Origin: Trogon surrucura
Taxonomy: Eukaryota; Chordata; Aves; Trogoniformes; Trogonidae
DNA length: 64,000 bases
Assembly (NCBI GenBank): GCA_020746105.1
Contig: CM036626.1
Span: forward strand, 18,279,001 to 18,343,000
Reading direction: 5' to 3'
Of the stretch, positions 36,901 to 49,340 are shown in pieces; position 1 is the stretch's first letter; the number at the start of each line of letters is the position of its first letter. Under the pieces are notes generated by a model. That model saw nothing but the letters and a program-made list of their open reading frames with translations. It was not told where the DNA came from and ran no database searches. The position numbers and the translations under genes were made by a program.

Positions 36901-38289
36901 ATACTGGAATGAGTAACAAATATCATACTACAATTGTACAGGAGACTACAGCAGGATGGAGCCTACCTACGAAAGAGCGTCACAACACTGGAGCAAAACC
37001 CACAGCCGAGCCCGGCTGCCACAGTGCAGCTTGTGCTGGGCTGCCCCCATCCACGCTGCTGCTCTGTGGAGGACACCCATCGCGGGTGGGGGAGGTAGGA
37101 AGCAGCCACAGCCCCGACAGAGCGAGATAAAGCAGAAGTCTACAAATAAACTGAAATCGGTCACTCAGGTTCCTGCTCTTACATCATCCATCCTCTCACT
37201 TTTAGCCCTGCGGCAGAGCATATTCCCTGCCCAGAAGGCAGCCCGGCCGCTGCCAGAGTGTGCTGGGGAAAGGCACAGAGAGTTTGCTTTGCAGGGGAAG
37301 CAAACGCCTTCCTCCAGCCGATCTCCGTCGCTTTTTATCTGCTCACAGCTGCTCACAATCTGGCCCCGCAGATAAGGCAGGCAGCGCTCCCCATCCTTCC
37401 CGTTCCTCCAGCCGGCGAGGTCTGGCAGCTCCGCGTTTTCTGGAGCTGGGGACGGCAGCGCCGCGTGGCAGACGAGCGCATGGCCAAGTCCCACGGCTTT
37501 GGCCAGGAGGTGCTGTGGGATGGCAGCCGGCCATGGGCATGGCAGCCACGGCAGAGCCGGCACACGGGCTTGGCACACATCTGCTCCCTCCCCACACTCC
37601 AGGAGGGTGGCAAGGGCAGGCGCTGGTCTGGATCCGTCCCAGATCCATCCCTCCTCTCCATTCCTTTTGCCACCTCCTCGCTGGCTGCAGCAGTAACTCG
37701 GTACCTTCCTTTCTTCCAGCTTAGCAGTATGGCTCTGTCAAATGCATCCGCTATAAAAGGGCCAAATTCATCCCAGGTGTCCACACAGAGGCTTAGCTGG
37801 AGGGACACTTGGGATGGATTTAGCCGATTACAGAGCGTGTTAATCATATTACTGCAGAAACCTGACACAGTTCCCAAAGCACAAGCCGATGAATCCTCCC
37901 GGAGCCCGACGGGCCTTGGAGCCTCGTTCCAGCATGCCAGAAGTTCTTTTATTCATTAATCATATTTGCTTAATAACCTTGTATCTCTCCAGTGGAGGAA
38001 ACCACCAGGCTCACATAAAGTAATTGTGGGATGGCTCTTCTGGAGAGCTGGAAGTACCGGCATTTTCAGCCGGTGCGTGTGGCACAGCTTCGTGGTAATT
38101 TCCTTCTCTGTCCTCAGCCACAAGGTCACAGGGAGGGACACAAAGACCTGTGGATGCCATGTACCCTTTTGACAGCACTTCTCCCTCCATCTGTCAGCAA
38201 AACTTATGACAGTGAATTTATGATGTTCTGGGTCTGAGCTGCCTCTTGATTGACAAGCCCACACACAGCAGCAGCGTGTTTAGCACAGG

Positions 38290-38460
38290 TAATTACTGAT
38301 GATGTCAAGGAAAAAATTGCAGAGAAGATCTTGTACGCAGCCTGCTAATTGTACCTGTTCCTCTCGCTAAAAGTTTTGATAGGTATAATCCATCAAATAT
38401 GCTTTATGAAACTTTGGAGTGGTTGACTAAAGGCCAATTTTATTGCTTTAGAATGCAATG
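38290..38460. promoter_or_regulatory. Candidate conserved regulatory block
   Basis: A repeat-free AT-rich stretch contains GGTAATTACTGATGATGTCA, GCTAATTGTACCTG and GGTATAATCCATCAAATATG. It stands out from the GC-richer neighbourhood. Texture only. Confidence 0.2.
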
Positions 38461-40608
38461 GGAGCAGCACTGATGGAAACAGAAGATCCCGCTGGTGTTT
38501 TCCGTCTCCTGTATCAGCACCCAGCGTGTGAGAGGATGATGCCGACGATTCAAGAGCCTGTTTCTCTCTACTTCTTACTTGCTCTGTGTGGTGTCTACTG
38601 TTGCTGTCCCAGGAGCATTTTCTGCTCTTGTAGTCTACTGAAGCCTCTGAGATTAGCGCTCATGTTGTTACAGCATGGGGTCTCACTTCGTACCTGAGGT
38701 TCCGGAACTTCACTTTGGTTAGGCTCGTTGAGAATCAAGCTTTTTAAATATCTTGTGATTGCATCACCAAAAATCTCTAAACCAGCACATTTTCCAAACT
38801 CTCTGCTCTTTGCGTGATGTTTATCAATCAGCCTGGGGGTCTCCACCCTCCCAGTACCCTCGTTTCTGTATGACATCACATAGTGTCAGTCGCGGAGCAA
38901 GGCAGAGTGACACCCTCTATAATCCCAAATGTATTTTTTCCCCCTGCTGTTGACCACAGAAAGGATTCCTGGCTGGCAAATACTGTGGCCAAAGCATGGT
39001 AGAAATGGTATATTTGGTTGCTTGTTCCCACGCATATTTTGCACTTAATCCACAATGTAGTTGCACCCCAGCAGGGGATGCACCATGTCTTGTAGGGCCA
39101 GGGGGCTCAGAGGGGCCGGGCAGTGCCCACAGGGACAATCTGGCAGCTGCCCTTTCCTCTCTCTTCCTCCTCCCAGGTGAGAAACAGTTTCCCATCAGCA
39201 GCCTCACAAATGCCGTTAAACTGGGCTGGTTTTAAATCAGTCTCAGATGAGCCACCTCCTTTCTCCAGGGGATGGTAAATCCACTTTGAGTCCTGCCGTC
39301 CTCAGAGGTGCTGGGTAAGATTCCTCAGACTAGCAAGATGCAGCTTTTACCTGGCGTCCTGCGTGCTGCCAGCCCTCCAAGATACTTGTTAATCCTCACG
39401 AGATGGACGATGAAACCACGTTCACCTCCCATTTACAGATGGAAAAATGAGAGAGGACAGGCACCCCGGGACAGCCGGGCAGTGCACGTGAGGGGTGCTG
39501 CTCAGGGCGCAGCGAGATGCTCCTCTGCTCCTCCTCCTTGGCTCATCCCGCCGGAGCAGCACACCCCGCTCCGACGCAAAGCAGAGATGATGCTGATGGA
39601 GTACGACGGGAACGTCAATGCTCTTCCCATCAGTGGCACACGGAGACCAGGGAAGGCAGATGTGTCTGGAGCCGTGTCACTCTTTTTTTCTGAAACATCC
39701 TGCCCAAGTGCCCATTCTAGAAACAAAAGATCAGGGACCTGCTGGCGTATACGTATGGTGGAGAAGAACTTAGGAAATTCAATTGAAATGCTTCTTAAAA
39801 GCAAAGGGAGAGCAGACACTCTCCCAAGACAAGGAGACTAAAAAGTGCCTTGGCTATTGGGAACAGCTACAAATACGGGCAGGGTGGTTCTGATGGAGTC
39901 ATGATATCATTTAAAAACATTGCTGGAAGGGTAATTGCATAGTTTAAAAGCAAACTTAATAAGTAATACCTATGAAAATGTTAGTTCTGAAGTTACAGGC
40001 TTGTAAGAAAGCAGACTAGTCTATGCTGTATGTTAATGGCTGAAACAACACACTAGAGCAATAATCTGCACTTGGTCTAGCTGTATAAACCTGCTCAATA
40101 TTTCAGCAGTGAGATATTTTTGCCTTGGTTCTCACAGAGAAAAATACACTCATTTATTTCCCCAAAATAGCATATTATGATGGATGCAACTGCCAGGCTA
40201 CAGCTAATGGATGTAACATGATGGAAAACATCATTATTTAGGTGTGGGAAATTGTTCTTTAGGAATCCAGTGTCTGTAGCAAACCTGCACTCCTTGAACC
40301 TCAATCCCACAACGCCTTTCAGATGTGGATTTCAAGTGACTGTTTCTAATTAGCGTTATCACAGAGCCCTGTCAAAATACCTTTTGGTGAATGGCAATAA
40401 TGTGTGCACAGGATTTTAAATCGCGTCTCGAGAGCTGCTGTGGAACACAACGCCTGGCCGAGCAGCAAGAAGACAAGCAGGGTGACTGGTCCCAGCAGCC
40501 GTGGGTCCCATAACACTCGTCCCCCTGCACCTTCTTATAGCAAAGGCACCGGGGAGATGATGCAGCCGGCAGCTCAGATCAGTCCAATATTACTACAAGA
40601 GCCTGCTC

Positions 40609-40680
40609 CCGAGGGCCACGCATCTTCCGAGGGCCACGCATCTCCCACCTGCCACAGCACGGGTACCCGAGGGCCACGCT
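40609..40680. repeat. Short tandem repeat, 18-bp unit, 2.8 copies with a gap
   Basis: CCGAGGGCCACGCATCTT occurs at 40609 and, with one visible change (C for the last T), at 40627. A partial third copy (CCGAGGGCCACGCT) lies at 40667. Confidence 0.8.
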
Positions 40681-43600
40681 GCGAGGGTGAGATGCCTGGC
40701 ACCACTAAGAGACATTCCCAGCTGTGCCGGGAAATTGTAAGCTCCCCGGTGACACGTGGCGGGGGAGGAGAGCTTTTTCTGCTATTCCCCCAGGAACAGA
40801 AAAAGGAGCGATCAAGACATGTGAGTGCTGGGAACAGCAATGCGCCCAAGCAGCCCAGCTGCCGCAGAGAAAATTCAGTCTCGGCTTGGGATTTCCTTTG
40901 CTACCCAGACCAATGGAGTCAGCCTGATGTAGCGCCTGCGGAGAGCTGCTCTCTGCCCACTGAGGCTCAGGGACCGACCTACGCTGAGCTTCTTTTGACA
41001 ATGGTCCAGCATTGATGCGCTGTAATGCCCCGTCACACTGCACAGCCCAAATGACAAAGGCCAGAACCCAGCAGCCCCAACCCAAAAGCACTTACTTGTA
41101 GCTTACACAGCACTTCCTCACGGCAAAGGAAACCCCTCTCTGCTCCCTCGGCAAGGGTATGAATATAAACACTTGCAGCTGGCTCCCATCAGCCACGCAG
41201 AGGCCTGTGCTTCAGGTGCTTGATAAATGTTCCTTGCTTTCTATGAATGTTTCTGCTGTGTATCAAAAGAGGCATTAAAGCTGCCTCTCCAGCCATAGCA
41301 GTGGCACTCCTGACAGTTTTGGCTGTGCTGGAATAACACACTTTGCTACTCGGTTGTGCTCCTGGAGGTGTACAAGAAACTCCCATTGAATCCGGTCTGT
41401 TCCAGTGGGTTTCCAAGCACTTCGTGGGTGCCTTAGCCAGCTTTGAGAGGTGCACAGCAACCCAAATGCTGGGTGCTTTGGGATGCTGCCAAATCATCCC
41501 TATGCTCAACAGGAGGGTAGCATTGAAAGTGCACCAACATCGTTATCTCTCATTACCTGGTTGTGAGCATAACGATAGGCAAAACCTCCGACTCTGTCAG
41601 TTGTGTGACTGTCACACTCATGTTAGAGTCCTCTCTTGCTTCTACAAATTGCCCCAAGAAGCTGGTCCACACATAGCCTTGATGATCACAGCACAGAAGA
41701 AATGAAGTGGAAAATAATTACTCTTCTAGAATCTCAATTTTTAGATCACTATTTCTAGCACTAACTGTTTGTTTTTAAGCACCTGGCACAGTCCTAAGTG
41801 TTAAAGGAAAATATACCATGCTGGATCTGACAGCCTGAGATGGGGGGAGGCTGCTGCAGCTCCATGTGCCCAGCAGGTATGGACAGTATAGATATATATA
41901 GAGAGATACATATGTACATGACTGGCCACAAAGATCACAGCCAGGCTCTCAGAGCACCCACACACCCAGAGTCGGCATTAATGGCCTCATCCTGCTCCTC
42001 TCTCTGGCTGGAAGAAATGGAAGTCCACATGTGGACAAGGTGGGTCATGGACCCCTTCTCCTACCAGCAGCAAACCCAGTTCCCGCATGACCCTTGCCAG
42101 GGAAGTGTCATGCTGGGAACTGTCTGTCACAAGCCACCACATGTGGCCCCTCCAGTTATCCTCGTTAGAGCGGGTACCTGTTGCAGAGCCAGGCTGGAAG
42201 GGAAATTGCATTAAGCTGTTTAATAACGAGAGCAAAGCTGCCAGGAGGAGAGCTGTGCCGCAGCAGCCGAGCAGGGAAAGGCTCCCCAGGGGCAGCAGTC
42301 CCAACCCAGCAGCTGGGAGCCACAGCCACCTCTTGTGGGTGCAGCACCCACGCGGGGCCAGTCCCTGCAAACAGCCCTTGTGGAGGGGGGTCATGACACC
42401 AAAGGAGTGGGGACATCTCCTCCGAGCAGTCGACAGCACACGGGTTAGTGCATTGTTCCTGCCACGCTTTTTCCTGGCCGTCATGCATGGAGAGAGCTTG
42501 CCTGCCCAGGCTGCTGAGCAGCTGCTTGAGGGGGTTTGTTTGGCTTTTTTTTCTTTTTTTTTTTCCTCTCTCTCTCTTAGCCGAGAGCTTATTGTGCATT
42601 TCCAAACAGCGACTGGGTGACCCAGGTGATAATTCAGCTGCCACTCGGCCTGGCACCAGCACAACTTGGACATGTGTCAGACACCTGGCATCACCCAAGG
42701 AGGGAGGGAGACAAAGGGGATCGATACCCTCTGCCCCAAAGGCAAACAAACTGCATTGATTAACTCCAGCGGCAGCCGCAGAGACTTGCACGAGCGATCT
42801 GAATGTCAGCAGGTCTCACAGAGATACACTCTCCACGTGTTTCTCCCCTTAGGGAAGTGGTTTGCCATCCCCCTGTGGCTCCTTCCCTGAGGACAGCCGT
42901 GGGGTGAGCCCCCCATTTGCTCCATCTCTGAGCTGTCTGAGGCCAAACCCTCCAGGAGCACACACAGGACCCAGAAACCCACCAGCCTCCCCTGGGATCA
43001 TTCCTCGGAGGAGACAAACATTAACAGAAAACGTGTTTCTTTGCCGGAACCTAAATATGAACAATGCAAGTACAAGGTTTGGAGACAGGTGTGCAGAGAG
43101 AGAAGCAATCCGTGCCTGTAGCTGCTAACGCTTCATTTCATCTCCAAAGCATCCTCTCTTTGAAGCAGCTGAGCAGCTGCTGGGGTGCACGCACAGCTCC
43201 CATGGCCCAGGACCACAGGCTGGGTCCTGCTTTCATGGAAATGGGTTTTAGTCTGGGGGCCTTTATACACACGTTCTCCTCCAGGGGTTCAGGTCAGACT
43301 TGCTCCTCTTCCCCATGGCCCCTCCCAGCATTTCCTGCAATTCATGCTTGCTGGAAGTCAGGATTTAACACTTTTCTTAAATTGGTCGCTCTGCGCTGAA
43401 TTCTCCTCTAAAGTCTGGAGTTGCTGACGTTCCCCTGGCATGGCTCCGCAGGACCCGCCGCAACCAGACAATGAGCAGAACTGCCCAAGCCGTGTCTCAG
43501 AGCTTACCTGTAAACAGGTCACAGCCTCCTGCGAGGGGGACACTGCTCTTTAGGACAAAAATCCCATCCTCACCAGCACTGACGTGTGCCCTGAGCCCGC

Positions 43601-44385
43601 CTGTGATACAACCACACCAAACGACGAGCAGCCCTCATACAAAACCGCTGGGCAGGTGAGGCACTGCTCTTTTTGGGTGGTGCTGACCAGGAGCGGGTGT
43701 GGGAGAGGGTGGCTACTAACTGTGGCTCTCAAGGGCCAGATCTGGGCCAGCAGTGCTGCTGGCAGCCTGCTGCTGCTCTTGGAGGACCCAGGGGCTTTCC
43801 CAAAGAGCCGTTGTGCTCCCGTTGCCTTTCCCTCTCCTCTCCCTTCATCCTTATGATGTTCTTCTGGCTGCCCGGCTTGATACTCAGCCAGTGAGGACAT
43901 AAGCCACTGATAAAAGGAGAGAGGCTTTTATTTATTATTCAGCCATCTCCAGGGTTTCAGTGCCACAATGCATTACCCTACTTCCCCTATACATTATTTA
44001 TTTCCTGGTTCAGCACAGGTAAAGCTGAAGCAAATGTGAGAGATGTTTGAAGCCTATACACAAAAGACTAATCCAGCCCAGCTTCCCCAAGCTGAAATCC
44101 TTTCCTTGCTCAAAACCCAGCCTAAAGATGAAATCCTGCTCCCACTGAAGTCAAAGAGACTTTTTAAGAACGGATTTCAAGGGCTCAAAGCCTTAACAGA
44201 TGTCTGAAGGAGAAGTGGCCCTGGATGGAGATGTCCCCTCCCAAAGTGGGTCTGCCCAACCAGCCATCCGTTTTGGGGCAGGGCTGCCCCCTCCGCCTCC
44301 AGCACAAATGGCTACGAGCTCTCAGGCAGCAGTGACACCAGCACCGCTAAACCAAAACGTCTTGGGATCCTGCTGCTTCTTCTTC

Positions 44386-44406
44386 TTTTTTTTTTTTTTT
44401 TTTTTT
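44386..44406. repeat. Poly(T) tract, 21 T
   Basis: A homopolymer follows CTTCTTCTTC. I see no retrocopy body on either side. Confidence 0.8.
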
Positions 44407-45829
44407 GGCATTGAGCATCCAAAGGGAAGCAAATTCAGGAACCGGAGATGTTCCTGAGCCTTTGGGTCACAGCCTTACTGCCATCTGCAAAGGAAGCAAT
44501 CAGATGTCACCTCAACCCCAGCGACTCCCCAGCCAGCGCTGGTGGCTGTCCCCAGGGGCTGCCCGCTGCGGGAGGGCGACAGCAGCGTGTGCCAGGCAGT
44601 GGCCATGCCCTCCCCTCCCCACACTGCCTGGGACAGACCCCGGCTCTGGTCCTTAGTGCTGAGTTTCTGTGGACACCATTTCTTTAGAGAACAACAGGAT
44701 TTCTTCGGATAAGCTGTGTTTCCAGAAAGGAGGGAGAGGAATTTGATCCTCCACACCTCAGTTCCAAGAAGGGAGCGGAAAAAAAATCAGCTGAGATTAT
44801 TTAGGCATTCACGTTTTGATAAAAGCCAGCATTTGCCAGGAGTTGCCTTGCAAAGGAAACACTCTGGTTTTTGTTCACCCTTCTGCAAAAGATTGACAAA
44901 GTCAGACAGGGTGGGCTCGCAACACTCACCCTTCAGGGAAGTGCTTTGCCATCCCTAGACACACACGCAGGGACATCGAGGGGGAGATGCTGGCTTCCCT
45001 CCTCACCTTCTCTCACCTCTTCCCACCCGCTGTCCCACCCTGATGGTAACTGGCAGAGCAAGCACTATTAAGGTGCAGCCTTTAGAGAACACTTAGCCAG
45101 CCTTCTCTGTCCTCCTCGTGGGCTGTAAATGAGCCCCCATGCCTCACCCTGTCGTCTGTTTCCTTGCTCCATGACTGGCTTTTGAATTCAGACTTCAGCT
45201 TTTTAATCCAGTCTTCAGCTTTGCCGAGAGGCAGCAGGATCTGGGCAGATGGCCAACAGCTGCTTGCACTGGGCATGAGCATCACAGGGACCCCCCAGTC
45301 CCCTCCCGCCAGGGCCAGCTGGGACGAGAGATGCCATTTAGGTGGGCAGGGTGCTGCCAGTGCCTGGCATTAGGCACCAGTTCCCAAACCCCGTGTTCTC
45401 CCCCGACACCTCTGCGACTGCTCGGCCAGGGCCTTCCGAAGCAGCATGGTGGAGGATGGAGATTTGCTGGGCACCTCTGTTCCCCCACCCCTCCTCTTCA
45501 AGATCACGGGTACAAGAGGATGATCCCCCCGTGCCTGCCACCCCTTTTGTCTGTGACAGCCATGCCAAGCCCAGTGGCTCTCCCTGCAGCCAGCTCCAGG
45601 GAGCTGAAACCCTCCTCAGATACCCAAGATATCCCAGCCATGAGTGTTGATACAATGATTATCGTGTTTGTTATGTTAAATACCACTACTTAAACAAGCG
45701 GTGCCCTTAAGCGTGGTGTTTGGGAGCCCGTGTCAATATTAGCTTGTGAGCAGCAGCGAGCAGATAAGCTGCTGAGGACGTCCTCTCCCATGTGCCACAA
45801 CAAGTAATGCCTTCGCCTTAACTTTCAAA

Positions 45830-46240
45830 CCTTCTTTGATCACTTCCCGCAATTGTCTTGTCATCAGAAAAGGAATGTGGCTCTTTATAAATAACGTTTG
45901 CTTTGATGTAACGTCTCTACATTTTCTGCTAATAAAATGGCCTCGATTCAGCCCAGCCCCGCGTAAAGCCTATAAATATTGCTTTTCCCTCCTTAAGAGT
46001 GTGCTTAAGTCCCTCCAATAGCAAGGGAAGGTGTGCACATGCTGCAACGCTTTGCCAGCGTGGGGAGGATTCACCACACGCTGCAATTTAACCGTGCACT
46101 TAAGTGATTTGCTGAACTGGAGCATTAAATGGGAAGCAGCGATTTCTTTTAACTGCCTATAAATACCATAACTTCTTCTCATAGCTGCAGCTATTTTTTA
46201 ATGACTGGTGCTTAGCTACATTGAAGTTTAAAACCCCGCG
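45830..46240. promoter_or_regulatory. Candidate conserved regulatory block with paired MEF2/TATA-like words
   Basis: The 11-mer GCCTATAAATA occurs twice, at 45968 and 46155, in an AT-rich repeat-free block. CTATAAATA fits a MEF2 site or a TATA box. Other words include CTTTATAAATAACG and GCTAATAAAATGG. The block ends just before a CR1 insertion at 46539. Confidence 0.28.
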
Positions 46241-46538
46241 GGAAAAAAAATTAAAAAAAAGGCCCTGCTTCGGCACATGGCTAACACAAAAGCAACATTT
46301 CTTGTCCATATGGAGAACATATTGGCTGAACTCAGCTATGAAGCGACCTTTATCTTTGCTCGTGAGATGAGCCCAATTAAGCCGGTGGTGGCAGTGCTGC
46401 CGGTGAGTTATCGCTCTCCTTCCCCAGGCAGATAAAGGTCAGGCGTGAGGCGGGCGATGCGATGCTCGCTGCGCGGCGCCTCGCTCTGCTACCTGTTGCC
46501 TTGAGACAACCGCGGATGCCCAACGGGCCACTGCTCCT

Positions 46539-47086
46539 CACAGAATCACACAGAATCACAGAATGTTAGAGGTTGGAAGGGACCTCAAAGATCATCTAGT
46601 CCAACCCCCACTGCCGGAGCAGGATCACCTACAGCAGAGCGCACAGGAACGCGTCCAGGCGGGTTTTGAATGTCTCCAGAGAAGGAGATTCCACAACCTC
46701 CCTGGGCAGCCTGTGCCAGGGCTCGGTCACCCTCACAGTAAAAAAAGCTTTTCCTTATATTTTTATGGAACCTCCTGTGTTCCAGCTTCCACCCATTGCC
46801 CCTTGTCCTGTCAGTGGACGCCACTGAAAAGAGCCTGGCTCCATCCTCCTGACACTCCCCCTTGACATATTTATAAACATTGATGAGGTCACCCCTCAGC
46901 CTCCTCTTCTCCAAGCTAAAGAGACCCAGCTCCTTCAGCCTTTCCTCATAAGGGAGATGCTCCACTCCCTTCACCATCTGCGCTGGACTCTCTCAAGCAG
47001 CTCCCTGTCCTTCTTGAGCTGAGGGGCCCAGAACTGGACACAATGTTCCAGATGCGGCCTCACCAGGGCAGAGTAGAGGGGCAGAA
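46539..47086 (-). mobile_element. CR1 LINE, 0.55-kb 3' part
   Basis: It opens with a double CACAGAATCA tail, then GAGGTTGGAAGGGACCTCAA and the usual CR1 3' sequence, and ends abruptly at GAGTAGAGGGGCAGAA. On the minus strand (46977 downward) it still encodes CR1 ORF2 C-terminal residues: [42 protein letters not shown] and [20 protein letters not shown]. The frame degenerates after that. It is 5' truncated, less diverged than the copy at 13.5 kb, and cannot move by itself. Confidence 0.95.
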
Positions 47087-47981
47087 GCTAATTTTCAGCT
47101 AAATGGGAGATTTTGGAGCCCCTCCACCTTGAGTAGGATGCTGGAGAGAGGATCTTCAAATACATACGTATATATACACACCCTGACAGTGCAAATGGAG
47201 AAGCTCCAAACTGAGCAGCCTGAACCAAACGTCTTTTTCAGCCCTGGGGGCCTCTCCCCCCTGCCGCCAGCCCTGTCCCACCATGGGGCACAGCCGGGGA
47301 CCGCAGGGCACGCAGTGGCCTTCGAGCTGTTTATCACCACAGCTGGGTATCACGGTCTGGGAGCAGGGCAGCCGCCTGCCCCAGGGGATGAATTACGGAG
47401 CAATAAACCACGGTCGTCTCAGCAGGGAGGGTTTTATACCCACCATCAATCAGGAGACACAAACAGCTCCGTTCCCAGCCGAACTGGCAGAAAGCGAGGC
47501 AGAAATGGGTGTGCAGGGATCCTGGGGATTTATGAGGGGGTTCCTGGCCAGGGTGGGAGCACCTTGACACCCCCTGGCCCCAAACCCCCCGCACTGTGAA
47601 GTGCTGCAGCATTGGGAATGTGGTAACAACTTACCTATTACTCTCCCAGCCTCTCTCAGAGGATGTGGCCGTGGGTGTCCCAGCTGCTGGGTCTTATTTA
47701 AGCCACGCACGTTTAATTTAAAATAGGGCTGACAAGCCTGGCAGCTCCCAGGCTGAGGCTCCTGGAACTTTTACCTGTGTGCCCAACACTGCCCAGTTCA
47801 AAAATTCAAATCACAAAGTAAAAACCCAGACTTGCCCCGAGGAGCGAGGGAGGTTTCGGGAGCCAAGGCGGAGGCTGGCAGCAGCCTGCCTGCAGCAGAG
47901 GTGTTGCAGGTGAAATCTTGCCAGCACCTGGCTCCCTGCTCATCCCTTTGATCTCTAATTGATAAAAGAGAATCAAATGTT

Positions 47982-47999
47982 AAAAAAAAAAAAAAAAAA
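47982..47999. repeat. Poly(A) tract, 18 A
   Basis: An uninterrupted A run. The sequence before it shows no poly(A) signal and no gene-like body, so a processed pseudogene is not supported. Confidence 0.8.
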
Positions 48000-48749
48000 G
48001 CAACAACATCTTCGTTCTAGAGATTTGGGAGGGAGGGAGTTGAAGATGTGCGTTTGGGCTTTGCAAACCCTATAGCGGCAGTTAGTGCCTTGCTGAATAT
48101 GGCCCTAAACATCTGCTTTCCCATTACATACAGTCAGGAGAAAGAGCAAAGTCGAAGCCAGAACATCCAAATGACTGTATCCTAAGCACAAACACCTGGA
48201 CAGAGAGAATATCTCTCACCTGATACCCAGCCTCTGGTGAATTTGTATTTTCCTAATAGGCTTGTTTCACTGACAGGGGTGAGTCGCTCTCGGAAGCCCC
48301 CTAAGCAGCTCGCTGCCAGCTCTCTGGGACGGTCAGCTACCAACCAGCCTTCTTGTGAAGACCTTAACCAAGATGAAAAGGCAATAAAACTACAGAACCC
48401 GGCTCATCCTTCAAGAGAAAACTCAGAGTCGAGCAGTAGAAAGACTTCAAACCTGGTTCAGTGTGGTGCAAAGGGTCAAACGAGCTGCAGCAGCTCAGAG
48501 TCACATCCTGACCTTGAAACCCCTCAGGATGTCCCCCCTCAGTTTCTTTGGGCAGATGAACGGCCTCTCATCGCTGGGCACGCCAGCCACGGGCCAACAC
48601 CTCTCCTCCCCTAGCCCAGTCAGAGGTCAAAGCCTTCCTCCCGGCCAGAGCCCGCTCCCCCTGCATCGGCAGCGAGTCTCATCTCCATGGGATCCTGACA
48701 TGCACATTTTTTTCTTCAGGAGATGCTTCAAGGACATGAATAATAGGAG

Positions 48750-49340
48750 GTAACGGCACAACAAAGTGCCATTCATTTATTTATGTACGGTCTTTTCCCC
48801 GGCTCCAGTTAGCTTCTATAAAGCCGTCAGTTTTAATGAGCGTTTTGTTGTTACCCTCGTGTCGCAGGATCTTATATCTTTTTCCTTGCTCTGCTATGAA
48901 AGTTTTCCTTTTTGTTGTATAGATGTTTCTCCAAGCTAAAAATAGGATTATCTTTTTTACCAATCAAGCCAGCCTGGGATTATGCATTCAAAGAGCGTGA
49001 TATAGAGACGTGGAATAAAGGTTTAATGAATCACAAAATCGAATTCTTTAGGGGCTGGCAGCATTTTTCTGAATAAAACAACAACTTAATGTCCTGCGTG
49101 TTGTACTTTACAAACTGGGACCTAAACTTATCTTGTACAAAGGAAATTACAGAGGCAATCATGGGAGGTCTTTTATTAGTATTTCTTCTCTCGCCGGCAC
49201 AGAGTAGAATATGAATTGATTGTCAGAGATTTTTTAAGTGCCTTTGATTGAAGAGATGATCTCTGATAAGCTGCTGGAGGAAAATAGAAGCCAACAGCTG
49301 CTCCATTTAACATCAGTTAGCCTCCAGTTCTGGCGGTTTG
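48750..49340. promoter_or_regulatory. Large AT-rich block, candidate conserved enhancer
   Basis: About 590 bp of repeat-free DNA differs sharply in texture from its GC-rich neighbours. It has CCATTCATTTATTTATG, AGTTTTAATGAGCG, ATAGGATTATC, TTTAATGAATCAC and a PBX/MEIS-like TGATTGTCAG at 49217-49226. A 60-codon open frame on the minus strand (48781-48963) looks peptide-like but has no known match. This is my best texture-based candidate for a conserved element in the upstream region. Confidence 0.3.

Larger units (their letters stand above)
33961..46538. other. Intergenic DNA, no gene recognised
   Basis: No coding exon is supported. The longest frame (37258-37959, plus) overlaps other long frames on both strands in GC-rich DNA and has no recognisable domain. 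Features inside: a tandem repeat at 40609, poly(T) at 44386, and candidate regulatory blocks at 38.3 and 45.8 kb. Confidence 0.55.

Noticed and set aside
37258-37959. 233-codon plus-strand frame
   Set aside because: Four other long frames overlap it on both strands in GC-rich DNA; no domain, no start context, no exon structure.
46585-46977. 130-codon minus-strand ORF as a host gene
   Set aside because: It is the ORF2 tail of the CR1 element at 46539-47086.
47982-47999. Poly(A) tail of a processed pseudogene
   Set aside because: No gene-like body or polyadenylation signal precedes it; the same holds for the poly(T) runs at 4008, 44386 and 59866.
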